Shown in pieces: positions 1 to 7,269 of a DNA stretch of 25,159 bases. The stretch's first letter is position 1. Each line of letters opens with the position of its first letter. The stretch spans positions 1 to 25,159 of IMG/VR virus record IMGVR_UViG_3300040807_001132. One strand, given 5' to 3'. The translations under genes and the position numbers were made by a program. This stretch comes from a virus. Under the pieces are notes generated by a model, which saw nothing but the letters and a program-made list of their open reading frames with translations, was not told where the DNA came from and made no database searches.

Positions 1-131
1 ACGAGGAAGAGCAACTGCTCGAACGCAAGTTCGTACAGGCCGAACTCATGCAGAAGCTGGAGAGCGTTGCCAAGATGACCGGCATCGACATCGACAAGAT
101 CGACACACCTGTCTTGGACAACAAGGCGTGA
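1..131 (+). CDS. C-terminal fragment of an unidentified protein
   Basis: The window opens inside a reading frame that starts at base 3 and ends with TGA at 129-131, giving about 42 visible residues. The visible part is highly charged and helix-prone, rich in Glu, Lys and Gln, then a short acidic tail (TGIDIDKIDTPVLDNKA). The stop overlaps the GTG of the next gene in a GTGA arrangement, so it belongs to the same tightly packed rightward operon. Nothing in the visible part identifies a family. It could be the end of a replication or regulatory protein, but that is only a guess from the neighbours. Confidence 0.6.
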   Translation, partial: EEEQLLERKFVQAELMQKLESVAKMTGIDIDKIDTPVLDNKA

Positions 132-361
132 CCTTGTCGATCCATGTGGAGGCGATGGCGGGTGACAGAATCAACGAAGTCGCAAACGAGATGTTGGTCT
201 TCGCCAATCGCAACCACGTCAACGTGACGTGTGATTTCAACGACGTCAAATTGACGATGCCAGTGAACGGCGACCCAGAGACGTTGGTCGAGGAGTTTTA
301 CAAGGCCATCAAGAGTAGTAGCGATCTGAAGATGGCCTTTGGATACGGGAAAAAACCATGA
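128..361 (+). CDS. Hypothetical small phage protein (77 aa)
   Basis: An unrecognised 77-residue protein. It starts with GTG overlapping the stop of the upstream gene (GTGA) and ends in an ATGA overlap with the next gene, the usual sign of translational coupling. The predicted structure is mixed alpha/beta: a helical N-terminal half, a beta-like stretch (VNVTCDFNDVKLTMPV) and a C-terminal helix. There is no signal peptide or membrane segment. The start is not certain: an in-frame ATG at 155 follows GGAGG, but the spacing is only 2 nt, so the overlapping GTG is preferred. The function is unknown; it lies just upstream of the DNA-metabolism genes. Confidence 0.6.
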   Translation: MTLSIHVEAMAGDRINEVANEMLVFANRNHVNVTCDFNDVKLTMPVNGDPETLVEEFYKAIKSSSDLKMAFGYGKKP

Positions 362-870
362 TCGATTTCGATAACATTCTGAAGATCGACGGCCTCTCTA
401 TTGAAGAGGTGCCGTCGATCACGAAGTGGGGGTACGAAGACCTCGATGACAACCCCGAGAACCATCGCTGGAGAGCGTGGTGGTGTTCGACGAGCGAAGG
501 TCACACCTACGGCATCGATCTTCGAGCCTATCCCATCTACAGCCGAACGGACACTGGTATCTGGTATCCCCGAAACCCGTACCGCCGACCGATCAAAGAT
601 GGTTACAAGTGGGAATACGGCGAGGATGATCTGCACTTCTGCACAAATGGCTCTGGGCAGTCGTGGGTGAAGCCGACGCAGGAGGAGGCAATCGAGAGTC
701 TCGCCATCCGCCTTACGCGATGGGCCAATTATGTGCAGCGCAGCGTCATTCGAGTGCATTCTGCCGCAAGCGCTCTCGCCACCCTGCGACCGGAACACAA
801 ATACCTAGCCGATGTCGCAAAACAGCGGATCGAAACCATAAGCAACCCGAAAGGAACCCGACATGCTTGA
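358..870 (+). CDS. Hypothetical phage protein (170 aa)
   Basis: A 170-residue soluble protein with no recognised domain. The N-terminal two thirds are unusually rich in Trp and Tyr (for example HRWRAWWCSTSEG and GIWYPRNPYRRP), which suggests a compact aromatic beta-rich fold. The last 50 residues look helical (EEAIESLAIRLTRWANYVQR) and basic near the end. The ATG at 358 overlaps the previous stop (ATGA), and its own stop at 868-870 overlaps the next gene by 8 nt. Position in the operon suggests early expression with the replication genes. No catalytic motif is visible, so no function is assigned. Confidence 0.65.
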   Translation: MIDFDNILKIDGLSIEEVPSITKWGYEDLDDNPENHRWRAWWCSTSEGHTYGIDLRAYPIYSRTDTGIWYPRNPYRRPIKDGYKWEYGEDDLHFCTNGSGQSWVKPTQEEAIESLAIRLTRWANYVQRSVIRVHSAASALATLRPEHKYLADVAKQRIETISNPKGTRHA

Positions 871-1525
871 AGAAGAAATCAAGAAACTCACAGCCGCCAT
901 CTACGAGTTGAACGCCACGCTCGAAGCGCAGGGCGCACCCACGGTCAGCGCACCAGTCCACAGCGGTAAGTCCGTCAAGGACGTCGTCGAAGAGGCTGTT
1001 GGCAAGCCGTCCAAGATTGACCGCGAGACCCGCAACGGCGTCACTGCGCCGAAACCTGGGGGTCAGGTGGCGAAGGCGTGGGGCATCTTCGATGATCTGA
1101 CGAACGAACTCGGTGAACCTGTTAAGTTCCCAGATGCCCAGTCCGCATGCGATGAGGCTGGCATCAAAGAGAACACCGCTCGCAATGCCCACAGCCAGTG
1201 GCGAAAGTTCTACAGTTCGGAGGAGCCAGAGACAGAAGAGGTCGAAGAGACTGCACCAGAGGTCGAAGAGACTGCACCAGAGGTCGAAGAGCCAGAGGTC
1301 GAAGAGCCAGAGGTCGAAGAGGTCGAAGAGACTGAGACCACGTTCTCGCATGAAGACGTCAAGAAGATGGCTCTGGCGATCAGCCGTGCGGATCGGTCGA
1401 AGCGCGACTGGATGAAGAACACTCTGGCTGAGTATGGTGCCAGCATCGCGACAGACCTTTCACCCGAAGAAACGCAGATCGTCGGCAAGCTGTTCGCCGA
1501 CATGAAGAAGGAGGTTGGAGCATGA
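863..1525 (+). CDS. Modular protein: coiled coil, HTH-like domain, acidic repeat linker, helical tail
   Basis: A 220-residue protein with clear modular architecture and no family name I can give with confidence. Residues 1-25 are a Leu/Glu/Lys coiled-coil stretch. Residues about 70-116 look like a small helix-turn-helix unit (DAQSACDEAGIKENTARNAH), a style common in phage DNA-binding proteins. Residues 119-158 are almost only Glu, Val, Pro and Thr in repeats EVEETAP and EVEEP. Residues 161-220 form a Lys-rich helical domain containing TLAEYGASIATDLSPEE. The acidic linker could be a flexible spacer or a DNA mimic; both are inference. It starts 8 nt before the upstream stop and ends in an ATGA overlap with the next gene. 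Confidence 0.7.
   Translation: MLEEEIKKLTAAIYELNATLEAQGAPTVSAPVHSGKSVKDVVEEAVGKPSKIDRETRNGVTAPKPGGQVAKAWGIFDDLTNELGEPVKFPDAQSACDEAGIKENTARNAHSQWRKFYSSEEPETEEVEETAPEVEETAPEVEEPEVEEPEVEEVEETETTFSHEDVKKMALAISRADRSKRDWMKNTLAEYGASIATDLSPEETQIVGKLFADMKKEVGA
1238..1335 (+). repeat. Coding tandem repeat, GAGGTCGAAGAG core
   Basis: A 12-nt core, GAGGTCGAAGAG, recurs in tandem with two spacers: twice as a 21-nt unit ending ACTGCACCA, twice as a 15-nt unit ending CCA, then in compressed form. It encodes the acidic EVEETAP/EVEEP linker of the surrounding gene. All units are multiples of 3, so copy number can change without breaking the frame. The antisense Leu/Trp/Phe-rich frame it creates is an artefact of the repeat. 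Confidence 0.85.
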
Positions 1526-1743
1526 TGACTGTGGAAGACATCGTCGGCTACGACGTCGAACGCTTCGAGGTGGCTCTTTCCCTGCTAAAAGCAGGGAAAC
1601 CCGACACCATCCGCAAGATGTTCCCTGAGCCTCACATGGAGGCGATCTTCGATCACATCGAAAACCTGAACGACGTGATCTCTGAACTTCTGGATGAGAA
1701 CGAGAACCTGCGTCAGACGCTGGACATACGAGGTGACGACTGA
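1522..1743 (+). CDS. Hypothetical small coiled-coil protein (73 aa)
   Basis: A 73-residue acidic protein of unknown function. The N-terminal part is globular-looking, while residues about 45-70 (HIENLNDVISELLDENENLR) have the heptad spacing of a short coiled coil, so it may oligomerise or bind a partner. The ATG overlaps the upstream stop (ATGA). Its TGA overlaps the ATG of the DUF2800 nuclease gene (TGATG), placing it directly in the replication operon. No catalytic or metal-binding motif is seen. Confidence 0.65.
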   Translation: MMTVEDIVGYDVERFEVALSLLKAGKPDTIRKMFPEPHMEAIFDHIENLNDVISELLDENENLRQTLDIRGDD

Positions 1744-2891
1744 TGCCCCCATCTAAACACGCCAAGCTCGGTGCCTCGAACGCCCATCGCTGGCTTTATT
1801 GTGGTGGATCAGTCCAAGCCGAAGAAGGTATCCCCGACAGCGGATCGAGTTTTGCGCTGGAGGGGACAGCCGCACACGAGCTTGCGGAGCAGACACTGCG
1901 ATCCGACAAAGAGCCTCACTTCTGGGTCGGTAAGACACTCGACAGCATGCCAGACTGGGTGGTGACCAAAGAGATGGCCGACCATGTGCAGGTCTACACA
2001 GACTATTGTCGGGCCATTGCCAAGGCGGCTGACGAGACGTTCCTCGAACAACAGGTCAGTTACACCGACTGGGTGCCAAACGGCTTTGGGACGAACGACT
2101 TCGGTGCGCTGTTCCTAAAAGACAAGCGCATCAAGATCGCGGACCTGAAGTTCGGCAAGGGTGTTCAGGTCGATGCTGAGAACAACCCACAGGCCATGCT
2201 CTACGCACTTGGCACCTACGCCGAGTATGGTTGGATCAGCGAGTTCGAGTGGGTGGACATCGCCATCGTGCAACCACGTCTCGACCACATCAGCGAATGG
2301 TCGATCTCGGTCAAAGAGCTTTTGAAGTGGGCCGAGTGGGTCAGCCAGAGGGCCGAGATCGCCCTGTCTGGTGATGCCGAGCGTGTTCCTGGCGAAAAGC
2401 AGTGTCGCTTCTGCAAGGCGAAGACGAACTGCAAAGCGCTGATGAAGTACACCGAAGACATCATCATGGCCGAGTTCGAAGACCTCGATGATCTTGAGTC
2501 ACCGGACAAGCTGACGGACAAGCAACTGTCTCAAGTGCTGAAGAGCAAGGCGTTGATCGAAAGCTGGCTCACCAGTGTCGAGAACGTCGTGCGCGAACGC
2601 CTTGAGGCTGGCGCAAGCTTCCCCGGCTTCAAGATCGTCGAGGGTCGATCTCTACGGAAATGGGCGGATGAGGCGTATGCCGAGCAGTTGCTGACCAAAT
2701 ACCTCGGCGACAAGCTGTTCAAAAAGACCATGATCTCTCCGGCACAGGCCGAGAAGTTGTTGATCAAGGAAAACCGCCATATACTTGAAGACGCTGTTGT
2801 GAAACCGGCTGGTCGTCCAACACTCGCACCGGAGGATGATAAGCGACCGCCCATCAACCTCACGGACGAAGACTTCGATGTTGTTTCGTAA
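1743..2891 (+). CDS. DUF2800 family Cas4/RecB-like nuclease
   Basis: This 382-residue protein matches the phage DUF2800 family, PD-(D/E)XK enzymes related to Cas4 and the RecB/AddB nuclease domain. Visible active-site elements are GTAAHELAE (His45), FGTNDFG (Asp119), IADLKFGKG (Asp134, Lys136) and NPQAMLYA (Gln150). Cys20 plus Cys221, Cys224 and Cys230 (CRFCKAKTNC) fit the split four-cysteine arrangement that holds a 4Fe-4S cluster in Cas4 and AddB. The likely role is 5'-to-3' or end-processing exonuclease activity during phage recombination or replication, acting with the ssDNA-binding protein downstream; this role is inferred from the family and cassette. It is translationally coupled upstream (TGATG) and overlaps the next gene by 14 nt. 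Confidence 0.88.
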   Translation: MPPSKHAKLGASNAHRWLYCGGSVQAEEGIPDSGSSFALEGTAAHELAEQTLRSDKEPHFWVGKTLDSMPDWVVTKEMADHVQVYTDYCRAIAKAADETFLEQQVSYTDWVPNGFGTNDFGALFLKDKRIKIADLKFGKGVQVDAENNPQAMLYALGTYAEYGWISEFEWVDIAIVQPRLDHISEWSISVKELLKWAEWVSQRAEIALSGDAERVPGEKQCRFCKAKTNCKALMKYTEDIIMAEFEDLDDLESPDKLTDKQLSQVLKSKALIESWLTSVENVVRERLEAGASFPGFKIVEGRSLRKWADEAYAEQLLTKYLGDKLFKKTMISPAQAEKLLIKENRHILEDAVVKPAGRPTLAPEDDKRPPINLTDEDFDVVS

Positions 2892-3195
2892 CGAAGAAAA
2901 AGGGTTCAGGACACCTTCGGATGCCAACAGCTACAGGCATCCGAAGGAGATCGTCGATGCCGCAGCACGTATGCGGTTCGAGAGCGGTGTGCCCTACAGG
3001 CAGATCGCCAAGGAACTCAACAGACTTGGTTACAAGACCGCATACGGCAAGGATTTCAACCACAAGCAGGTCGTCTACATGCTGCGAAGATATCGGAAAG
3101 AAAACGGAATTTCCGATAGTATTTTGTGTCAGAATCAGGTAAGCCCGACATTGCAGCGTATGCTGAATGAAACGTACAAGGATGAAAGCGAATGA
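2878..3195 (+). CDS. Small HTH protein, recombinase-domain-like
   Basis: A 105-residue basic protein. The start chosen is ATG 2878, inside the end of the nuclease gene, because it gives the shorter overlap (14 nt) typical of this operon; an upstream in-frame ATG at 2836 would overlap by 56 nt. Residues about 25-75 contain YRQIAKELNRLGYKTAYGKD followed by HKQVVYMLRRYRK. This closely resembles the 'recombinase' HTH segment found after the catalytic domain of large serine integrases (IAxxLNxxGxxTxxGxxWxxxxVxxxLxN). No catalytic serine domain is present, so it is more likely a DNA-binding accessory protein than an integrase. It ends in an ATGA overlap with the helicase gene. Confidence 0.7.
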   Translation: MLFRNEEKGFRTPSDANSYRHPKEIVDAAARMRFESGVPYRQIAKELNRLGYKTAYGKDFNHKQVVYMLRRYRKENGISDSILCQNQVSPTLQRMLNETYKDESE

Positions 3196-4538
3196 CACTC
3201 ACATCAGAACAGCAATGCGCTGTGGACGCCTTCGAAGATTTTCTGGACAAGCCCGACGAAACGCTCTTTGCCCTTCTCGGTTGGGCTGGTTGCGGTAAGT
3301 CATTCACAGCAAGCCACATGTACAAGATGATGGAAGAACGCCGTAGTGCGTTTGACGAGATGCTGTGGTTGGCCCCAACATGGAAGGCCACGCACATCTC
3401 CGGTCACTTCCTCTCTTCACAGGGTGCGCGGTTCGAGACCCGCTACGACAGTTTCAAGCACATGGGCGGCACGATGGTGCTGACCACAACGCAACAGGCC
3501 TTGGGTATCGCTCCGGTCATTGACGACAAGCAGAGCGAAGACAAGATGAAGTTCGGCAAGGTTAATCGTGGAACGGTGCGCGATCTTCGTCCGCGTTACA
3601 TCGTGATCGACGAGGTGTCGATGCTCTCTCGCGAGAACCTCAAGCAGGTCAACGCGATGGCAAAAGAGGTTGGCGCAAAGGTTCTGATCATCGGTGACCC
3701 CGGTCAGCTACCCCCAGTAGGGGAAGAGGAGATCAATTGGGCTGGCATCAAAAACCGCTACGAGTTGAAGACCATCATGCGTCAAAGCGGTGACTCAGCC
3801 ATCCCCCATCTCGCAGAGGCCATTCGGACTGGGCAAGAGTGGCGCGAGATCAAAGGCAATGGCGTCGAGCATGTTCGGAATGCTGCATCAGCCTTTCTTG
3901 ATACTGTAGACGTCCCATCGGCGATTGAAGAGAAACGCGATGTCTTCGTGGCCTACAGAAACGCAATCGTGAATAAGGTCCAAGAGGCTGCTTGCCAAAA
4001 GGTCTACGGTCATGGTCGAAATCATGTCGAGGTCGAACAGACGGTGATCGCACAATCCTCTATCGCACAATACGTTCGTGACCATCACACTGGAATGATG
4101 GTTGAAGAGCGCATCTGCAACCAAGACTCGCTCTGGGTGGTAAACAAGCTTGGTGCTGGTCAGTGGGGTGAGATCATCGAGGTGATGACAGGCGGAAATA
4201 CGTTTGTGGTTGAGTATTTGACCCAAGAAGCCCTGACAAACCCGAAACATCCGTATCGCGTTGAACTTGCTAGTCGCGCAGAGAGGGCGCGAGCGCTGCA
4301 GGAAGAATTCAAGAAAGATAAGTCCGTAGATTCTGATCGACGTGCTGCGTGGAAGTCATTCTTCGAATTGAAGGACAACACGGTCCTGTCTTTCTCGCAC
4401 CCGTTCGCCCTGACCTCACACAAGTCTCAGGGATCGTCATACCGTCGCGCCTTCGTTGATGCGCGTGACATTGAGAGCTTCACGTCGCGTGGCCTGTACG
4501 TTGCAGCCACACGACCGAAGGAGACCTTGTTCATCTGA
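3192..4538 (+). CDS. SF1B ATP-dependent DNA helicase (RecD/Dda-like)
   Basis: A 448-residue helicase with the superfamily 1 motifs in order. Walker A is GWAGCGKSFT (residues 30-39, Lys36), Walker B is IVIDEVSMLS (Asp140, Glu141), motif III is GDPGQLPPVG (168-177), and the C-terminal UvrD_C_2-type motifs run from LTSHKSQGSSYRRAF to GLYVAATRPKE. The layout and length match phage Dda and the helicase core of RecD, enzymes that move 5' to 3' on ssDNA. The likely job is unwinding or remodelling at replication forks and recombination intermediates. The gene starts with ATGA overlap, with AAGGA about 9 nt upstream of the start, and is followed by a 39-nt gap before the SSB gene. The assignment to SF1B is firm; the exact cellular role is inferred. 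Confidence 0.92.
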   Translation: MTLTSEQQCAVDAFEDFLDKPDETLFALLGWAGCGKSFTASHMYKMMEERRSAFDEMLWLAPTWKATHISGHFLSSQGARFETRYDSFKHMGGTMVLTTTQQALGIAPVIDDKQSEDKMKFGKVNRGTVRDLRPRYIVIDEVSMLSRENLKQVNAMAKEVGAKVLIIGDPGQLPPVGEEEINWAGIKNRYELKTIMRQSGDSAIPHLAEAIRTGQEWREIKGNGVEHVRNAASAFLDTVDVPSAIEEKRDVFVAYRNAIVNKVQEAACQKVYGHGRNHVEVEQTVIAQSSIAQYVRDHHTGMMVEERICNQDSLWVVNKLGAGQWGEIIEVMTGGNTFVVEYLTQEALTNPKHPYRVELASRAERARALQEEFKKDKSVDSDRRAAWKSFFELKDNTVLSFSHPFALTSHKSQGSSYRRAFVDARDIESFTSRGLYVAATRPKETLFI

Positions 4539-4577
4539 TCAGGTCTAAAACCAAGGCTACAATAGAAGGAAGCCAAA

Positions 4578-5105
4578 ATGCCGAAAATCAAACTCCAGAA
4601 CGTCCGTCTGTCTTTCCCATCGCTGTTCCGCAAGGCGCAGTTCCAAGGTGACGAGACCAAGTATGAGGCCACCTTCATGCTCAACAAGGAAGAGCATGCG
4701 GACAAGATCGCTGAGATCGAAAAGGCAATCCAAGCTGGGATGAAAGAGCACTTCAAGGGTGCTAAAATCCCGTCGGACAAAATCTGCTTGAAGGACGGTG
4801 ATCAGTCGGGTCGCGATGAGTACGAAGGTCACTACACGATCAAGTGCGCCAACAATAAGCGCCCGAAGGTCATCGACCGTGACAAGTCACCGCTCACTGA
4901 GGACGATGGTAAGCCCTACTCCGGCTGCTACGTCAACGCAGTGATCGATCTTTGGTATCAGAACAACGGCTACGGCAAGCGGGTGAACGCCAACTTGCTC
5001 GGGGTGCAGTTCTTCAAGGATGGTGAACCCTTCGAGAGTGGCAGCGTTGCTGACGATGACGACTTCGAAGAGTTCGAGGTGGACGACGAAGACTTCGACA
5101 TCTGA
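4578..5105 (+). CDS. Enc34-type ssDNA-binding protein (formerly DUF2815)
   Basis: A 175-residue protein of the family first named DUF2815 and later shown to contain the phage Enc34 ssDNA-binding OB fold. The N-terminal signature KIKLQNVRLSFPSLF and the later segments YEATFMLNKEEH, YSGCYVNAVIDLWYQ and GVQFFKDGEPF are characteristic. The last about 20 residues are almost all Asp, Glu and Phe, the acidic tail type that SSB proteins use to recruit replication and repair partners. A good ribosome-binding site (GAAGGAAG) precedes ATG 4578. It probably coats ssDNA made by the helicases and nuclease encoded around it. It is the last gene before a 179-nt structured spacer. Confidence 0.9.
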   Translation: MPKIKLQNVRLSFPSLFRKAQFQGDETKYEATFMLNKEEHADKIAEIEKAIQAGMKEHFKGAKIPSDKICLKDGDQSGRDEYEGHYTIKCANNKRPKVIDRDKSPLTEDDGKPYSGCYVNAVIDLWYQNNGYGKRVNANLLGVQFFKDGEPFESGSVADDDDFEEFEVDDEDFDI

Positions 5106-5284
5106 TCTGAGATCGAGAGCCGGACTCGGTGCATTTTAATGCGCATGTTTGTCACATCACGGGGCGGGTGTTCCGGTAGCCCCACCAGTTAGAGATTGCG
5201 ACCTCGCATCACGGGAATGACTCGGGGTCGCAAAGGGGGAGGCGTATCGCTGCCGCCTCCCCAACAAAACACTGAAAGGATGGA
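5106..5284 (+). other. Structured intergenic spacer, possible leader or processing RNA
   Basis: This is the largest gap inside the rightward operon. It holds an AT-rich palindrome (GCATTTTAATGC, 5131-5142), a short GGGGC/GCCCC hairpin (5161-5183), an 8-bp perfect inverted repeat TTGCGACC/GGTCGCAA (5196-5203 with 5226-5233), and a 9-bp GC-rich hairpin (5236-5262). The nonamer CATCACGGG occurs twice (5155 and 5207). No convincing tRNA fold, promoter or ORF was found. It could be a 5' leader controlling the polymerase pair, a processing site, or a partial terminator. Confidence 0.5.
5236..5262 (+). other. GC-rich hairpin upstream of the 61-aa gene and polymerase
   Basis: GGGGAGGCG (5236-5244) pairs perfectly with CGCCTCCCC (5254-5262) around a 9-nt loop. 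No T-tract follows; the next bases are AACAAAACACTG, then the AAAGGA ribosome-binding site at 5275-5280. A classical intrinsic terminator is therefore unlikely. A stable stem this close to a start codon could influence translation, mRNA stability or processing. Confidence 0.6.
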
Positions 5285-5470
5285 ATGATGAAACAGGTCA
5301 AATACACTGGCGATAACCCAACCCTGCGCAAAGGTCAGACAGCGCTCATGCGCGAAGACGGCAAGGTCCAGTTGGATGGGCCAAAAGAGGGTTGGAGAGC
5401 TTCAGCGCGAATGGACCCTCGTTGCTTTGGTTGGCATGACATTGGGGATCAGTGGGAAGAGGCAGTCTAA
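5285..5470 (+). CDS. Hypothetical small protein (61 aa)
   Basis: A 61-residue protein of unknown function. The sequence (TLRKGQTALMREDGKVQLDG, then GWRASARMDPRCFGWHDI) suggests a small beta-barrel or SH3-like fold, as in several short phage proteins with a conserved Gly-Trp, but no family is claimed. Two start codons are possible: ATG 5285 and ATG 5288, with AAAGGA at 5275-5280 giving spacings of 4 and 7 nt. Its TAA overlaps the ATG of the DNA polymerase (TAATG at 5468-5472), so its translation is probably coupled to polymerase synthesis, and it may be a polymerase accessory factor. Confidence 0.7.
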   Translation: MMKQVKYTGDNPTLRKGQTALMREDGKVQLDGPKEGWRASARMDPRCFGWHDIGDQWEEAV

Positions 5471-7269
5471 TGGCAACCTACGTCGTCGATGTCGAAACCT
5501 ACATCGATTATTTCCTTGTCCTCTTTAAGCGCGTCGGCTCCACCGAGACCGTCGCGTTTGAGCTTTACGAGGGGCAGGAACTAGAAATCGACGGGCTGAA
5601 GTCGATGATGGAAGAGAACCTCACCATCGGCTTCAACAGCAACAGCTATGACCTCTTCATGATCTCCGCTGCCATCAACGGGAAGAGCAACGAAGAGCTG
5701 AAGCGGTTGAGTGACAAGATCATCATGAGCGACAGACCCGCTTGGATGATCGCCGGAAAACACGACTGCGAGATACCGAAGAAGGCATATGGTGGGACGT
5801 TGTGGAACCACATCGACATCATCAATGTTGCACCAGGGCAGGCCTCATTGAAGATTTACGGTGGGCGCATCAACGCACCGAAGATGCAGGATCTGCCGAT
5901 TGATCCCAGCGCATCGATCTCGCCAACGCAACGCGAAGAACTGCGGACCTATTGTCTCAACGACCTTGAGACAACGGAGTTGCTCTACACCACGCTCTCG
6001 AAGCAGCTGAAGCTTCGGCGCGACATGAGTAAGCAGTACAAGATGGACCTGCGGTCGAAGTCAGACGCGCAGATCGCCGAGGCTGTGTTCCGCAAAGAGA
6101 TCGGCCAGCTCGATGGACGTCAGGTGTTGCCACCCAAGCGGATCGACCGCACGAAGACCTATCGCTATCTCAACCCGAAGATCATTGAGTTCCGATCTGA
6201 CGACCTGATTAAGACGTTATATGCGATCCTCGACACCGAGTTCACGCTGACCGAGAAGGCGTCGATCCAGCTGCCGAAATGGCTGTCTGAGAAGAAGATT
6301 GAGATCGGCGGGTCGAAGTATCAGATGGGCATCGGTGGTCTGCACTCTTGCGAGAAAAAGCGCCACATCATCTGCGATGGCAACCACGTTCTGCGCGATG
6401 CTGACGTGGCGAGTTACTACCCGTCGATCATCCTGCAGCAAGGGCTTATCCCTGAGAACATCGGCAAAGGGTTTGTCGATGTGTACACCAACATCTACGA
6501 GACGCGACTTGCGGCGAAGGCGTCTGGCGATAAGGTAACAGCCGACAGCCTCAAGATCACTCTGAACGGATCGTTTGGGAAACTCGGCTCGCGTTTCTCG
6601 GCGCTGTATGCACCAGACCTCCTGATCCAGACAACGATCACCGGACAGCTGTCGCTGTTGATGCTGATCGAGATGCTCGAAGACAAAGGCATATCTGTGG
6701 TCAGCGCCAACACGGACGGCATCGTCGTGCATTTCAACAAGTCGCTGCAGCGCACATATGAAGAGGTGTGCTGGGACTGGGAGATACGCACGTCGTATGA
6801 GCTGGAGTTCACGGACTACCGTGCCCTCTACAGCCGAGACGTCAACAGCTACATCGCGATCAAGCCGGATGGTTCGATCAAGGGGAAGGGTGCGTTCGCC
6901 GATCCGACGCTGATGAAGAACCCTCAGTTCGTGATCATCAACGACGCGATCAAGGCGCACCTCGCCAAGGGAACACCGATTGAGTCAACGGTCATGGCCT
7001 GTCAGGATGTCACCAAGTTCCTGATGGTGCGCAACGTAACGGGCGGTGCGGTCTGGAACGATGAGTATCTCGGCAAAGCCGTGCGCTTCTACTATTCGAA
7101 CGCCGTCGATGCCGAGACCTGCATCCGCTACGCGAAGAACGGCAACAAGGTTCCGATCTCAGATGGCGCTGTGCCTATGATGCAGCTGACAGAGAAGGTG
7201 CCGAAGGATGTGGACAGAGTTCGCTATATCCGCATGGCGAAGGAAACGCTGAAGGACTTTGGACTATGA
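5470..7269 (+). CDS. Compact family B DNA polymerase with 3'-5' exonuclease
   Basis: This 599-residue protein carries a DnaQ-like exonuclease followed by a family B polymerase core. Exonuclease residues appear as VVDVETY (Asp7, Glu9), NSNSYDLF (Asp61) and YCLNDLETT (Tyr161, Asp165). Polymerase motif A is DADVASYYPSIIL (catalytic Asp312), motif B is KITLNGSFGKLG (Lys362, Asn366, Gly370), and motif C is SANTDGIVV (Asp416) in place of the usual DTDS. It is much shorter than E. coli Pol II (783 aa). ATG 5470 is chosen over the in-frame GTG 5452 because it forms a TAATG junction with the upstream gene. It probably replicates phage DNA with proofreading. It overlaps the nuclease gene by 4 nt (ATGA). 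Confidence 0.92.
   Translation: MATYVVDVETYIDYFLVLFKRVGSTETVAFELYEGQELEIDGLKSMMEENLTIGFNSNSYDLFMISAAINGKSNEELKRLSDKIIMSDRPAWMIAGKHDCEIPKKAYGGTLWNHIDIINVAPGQASLKIYGGRINAPKMQDLPIDPSASISPTQREELRTYCLNDLETTELLYTTLSKQLKLRRDMSKQYKMDLRSKSDAQIAEAVFRKEIGQLDGRQVLPPKRIDRTKTYRYLNPKIIEFRSDDLIKTLYAILDTEFTLTEKASIQLPKWLSEKKIEIGGSKYQMGIGGLHSCEKKRHIICDGNHVLRDADVASYYPSIILQQGLIPENIGKGFVDVYTNIYETRLAAKASGDKVTADSLKITLNGSFGKLGSRFSALYAPDLLIQTTITGQLSLLMLIEMLEDKGISVVSANTDGIVVHFNKSLQRTYEEVCWDWEIRTSYELEFTDYRALYSRDVNSYIAIKPDGSIKGKGAFADPTLMKNPQFVIINDAIKAHLAKGTPIESTVMACQDVTKFLMVRNVTGGAVWNDEYLGKAVRFYYSNAVDAETCIRYAKNGNKVPISDGAVPMMQLTEKVPKDVDRVRYIRMAKETLKDFGL

Noticed and set aside
1238-1335. A CRISPR-like or regulatory direct-repeat array
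   Set aside because: Units are contiguous multiples of 3 with no spacers and encode a continuous acidic linker in frame.
746-1351. A 201-codon minus-strand frame with repeated Leu-Phe-Asp-Leu-Trp units
   Set aside because: The repeats are the reverse complement of the acidic coding repeat (1238-1335) of a well-supported plus-strand gene.
2878-3195. A serine integrase indicating a lysogenic phage
   Set aside because: Only the HTH-like segment is present; the catalytic resolvase domain is absent from this gene and its neighbours.
5106-5190. A possible tRNA ending in the CCACCA at about 5181-5186
   Set aside because: No acceptor stem pairs with the 3' end, no TTCRA T-loop is present, and the anticodon-like stem has the wrong loop size.
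5236-5262. A rightward intrinsic terminator after the SSB gene
   Set aside because: The hairpin is strong but is followed by AACAAAACAC, not a T-tract, and the next genes need read-through or a promoter that I do not see.
6217-6960. A 247-codon open frame on the minus strand inside the polymerase gene
   Set aside because: It is antisense to a polymerase with intact motifs, has a low-complexity Arg/Asp/Leu-rich composition and no ribosome-binding site; it is a shadow of codon bias.
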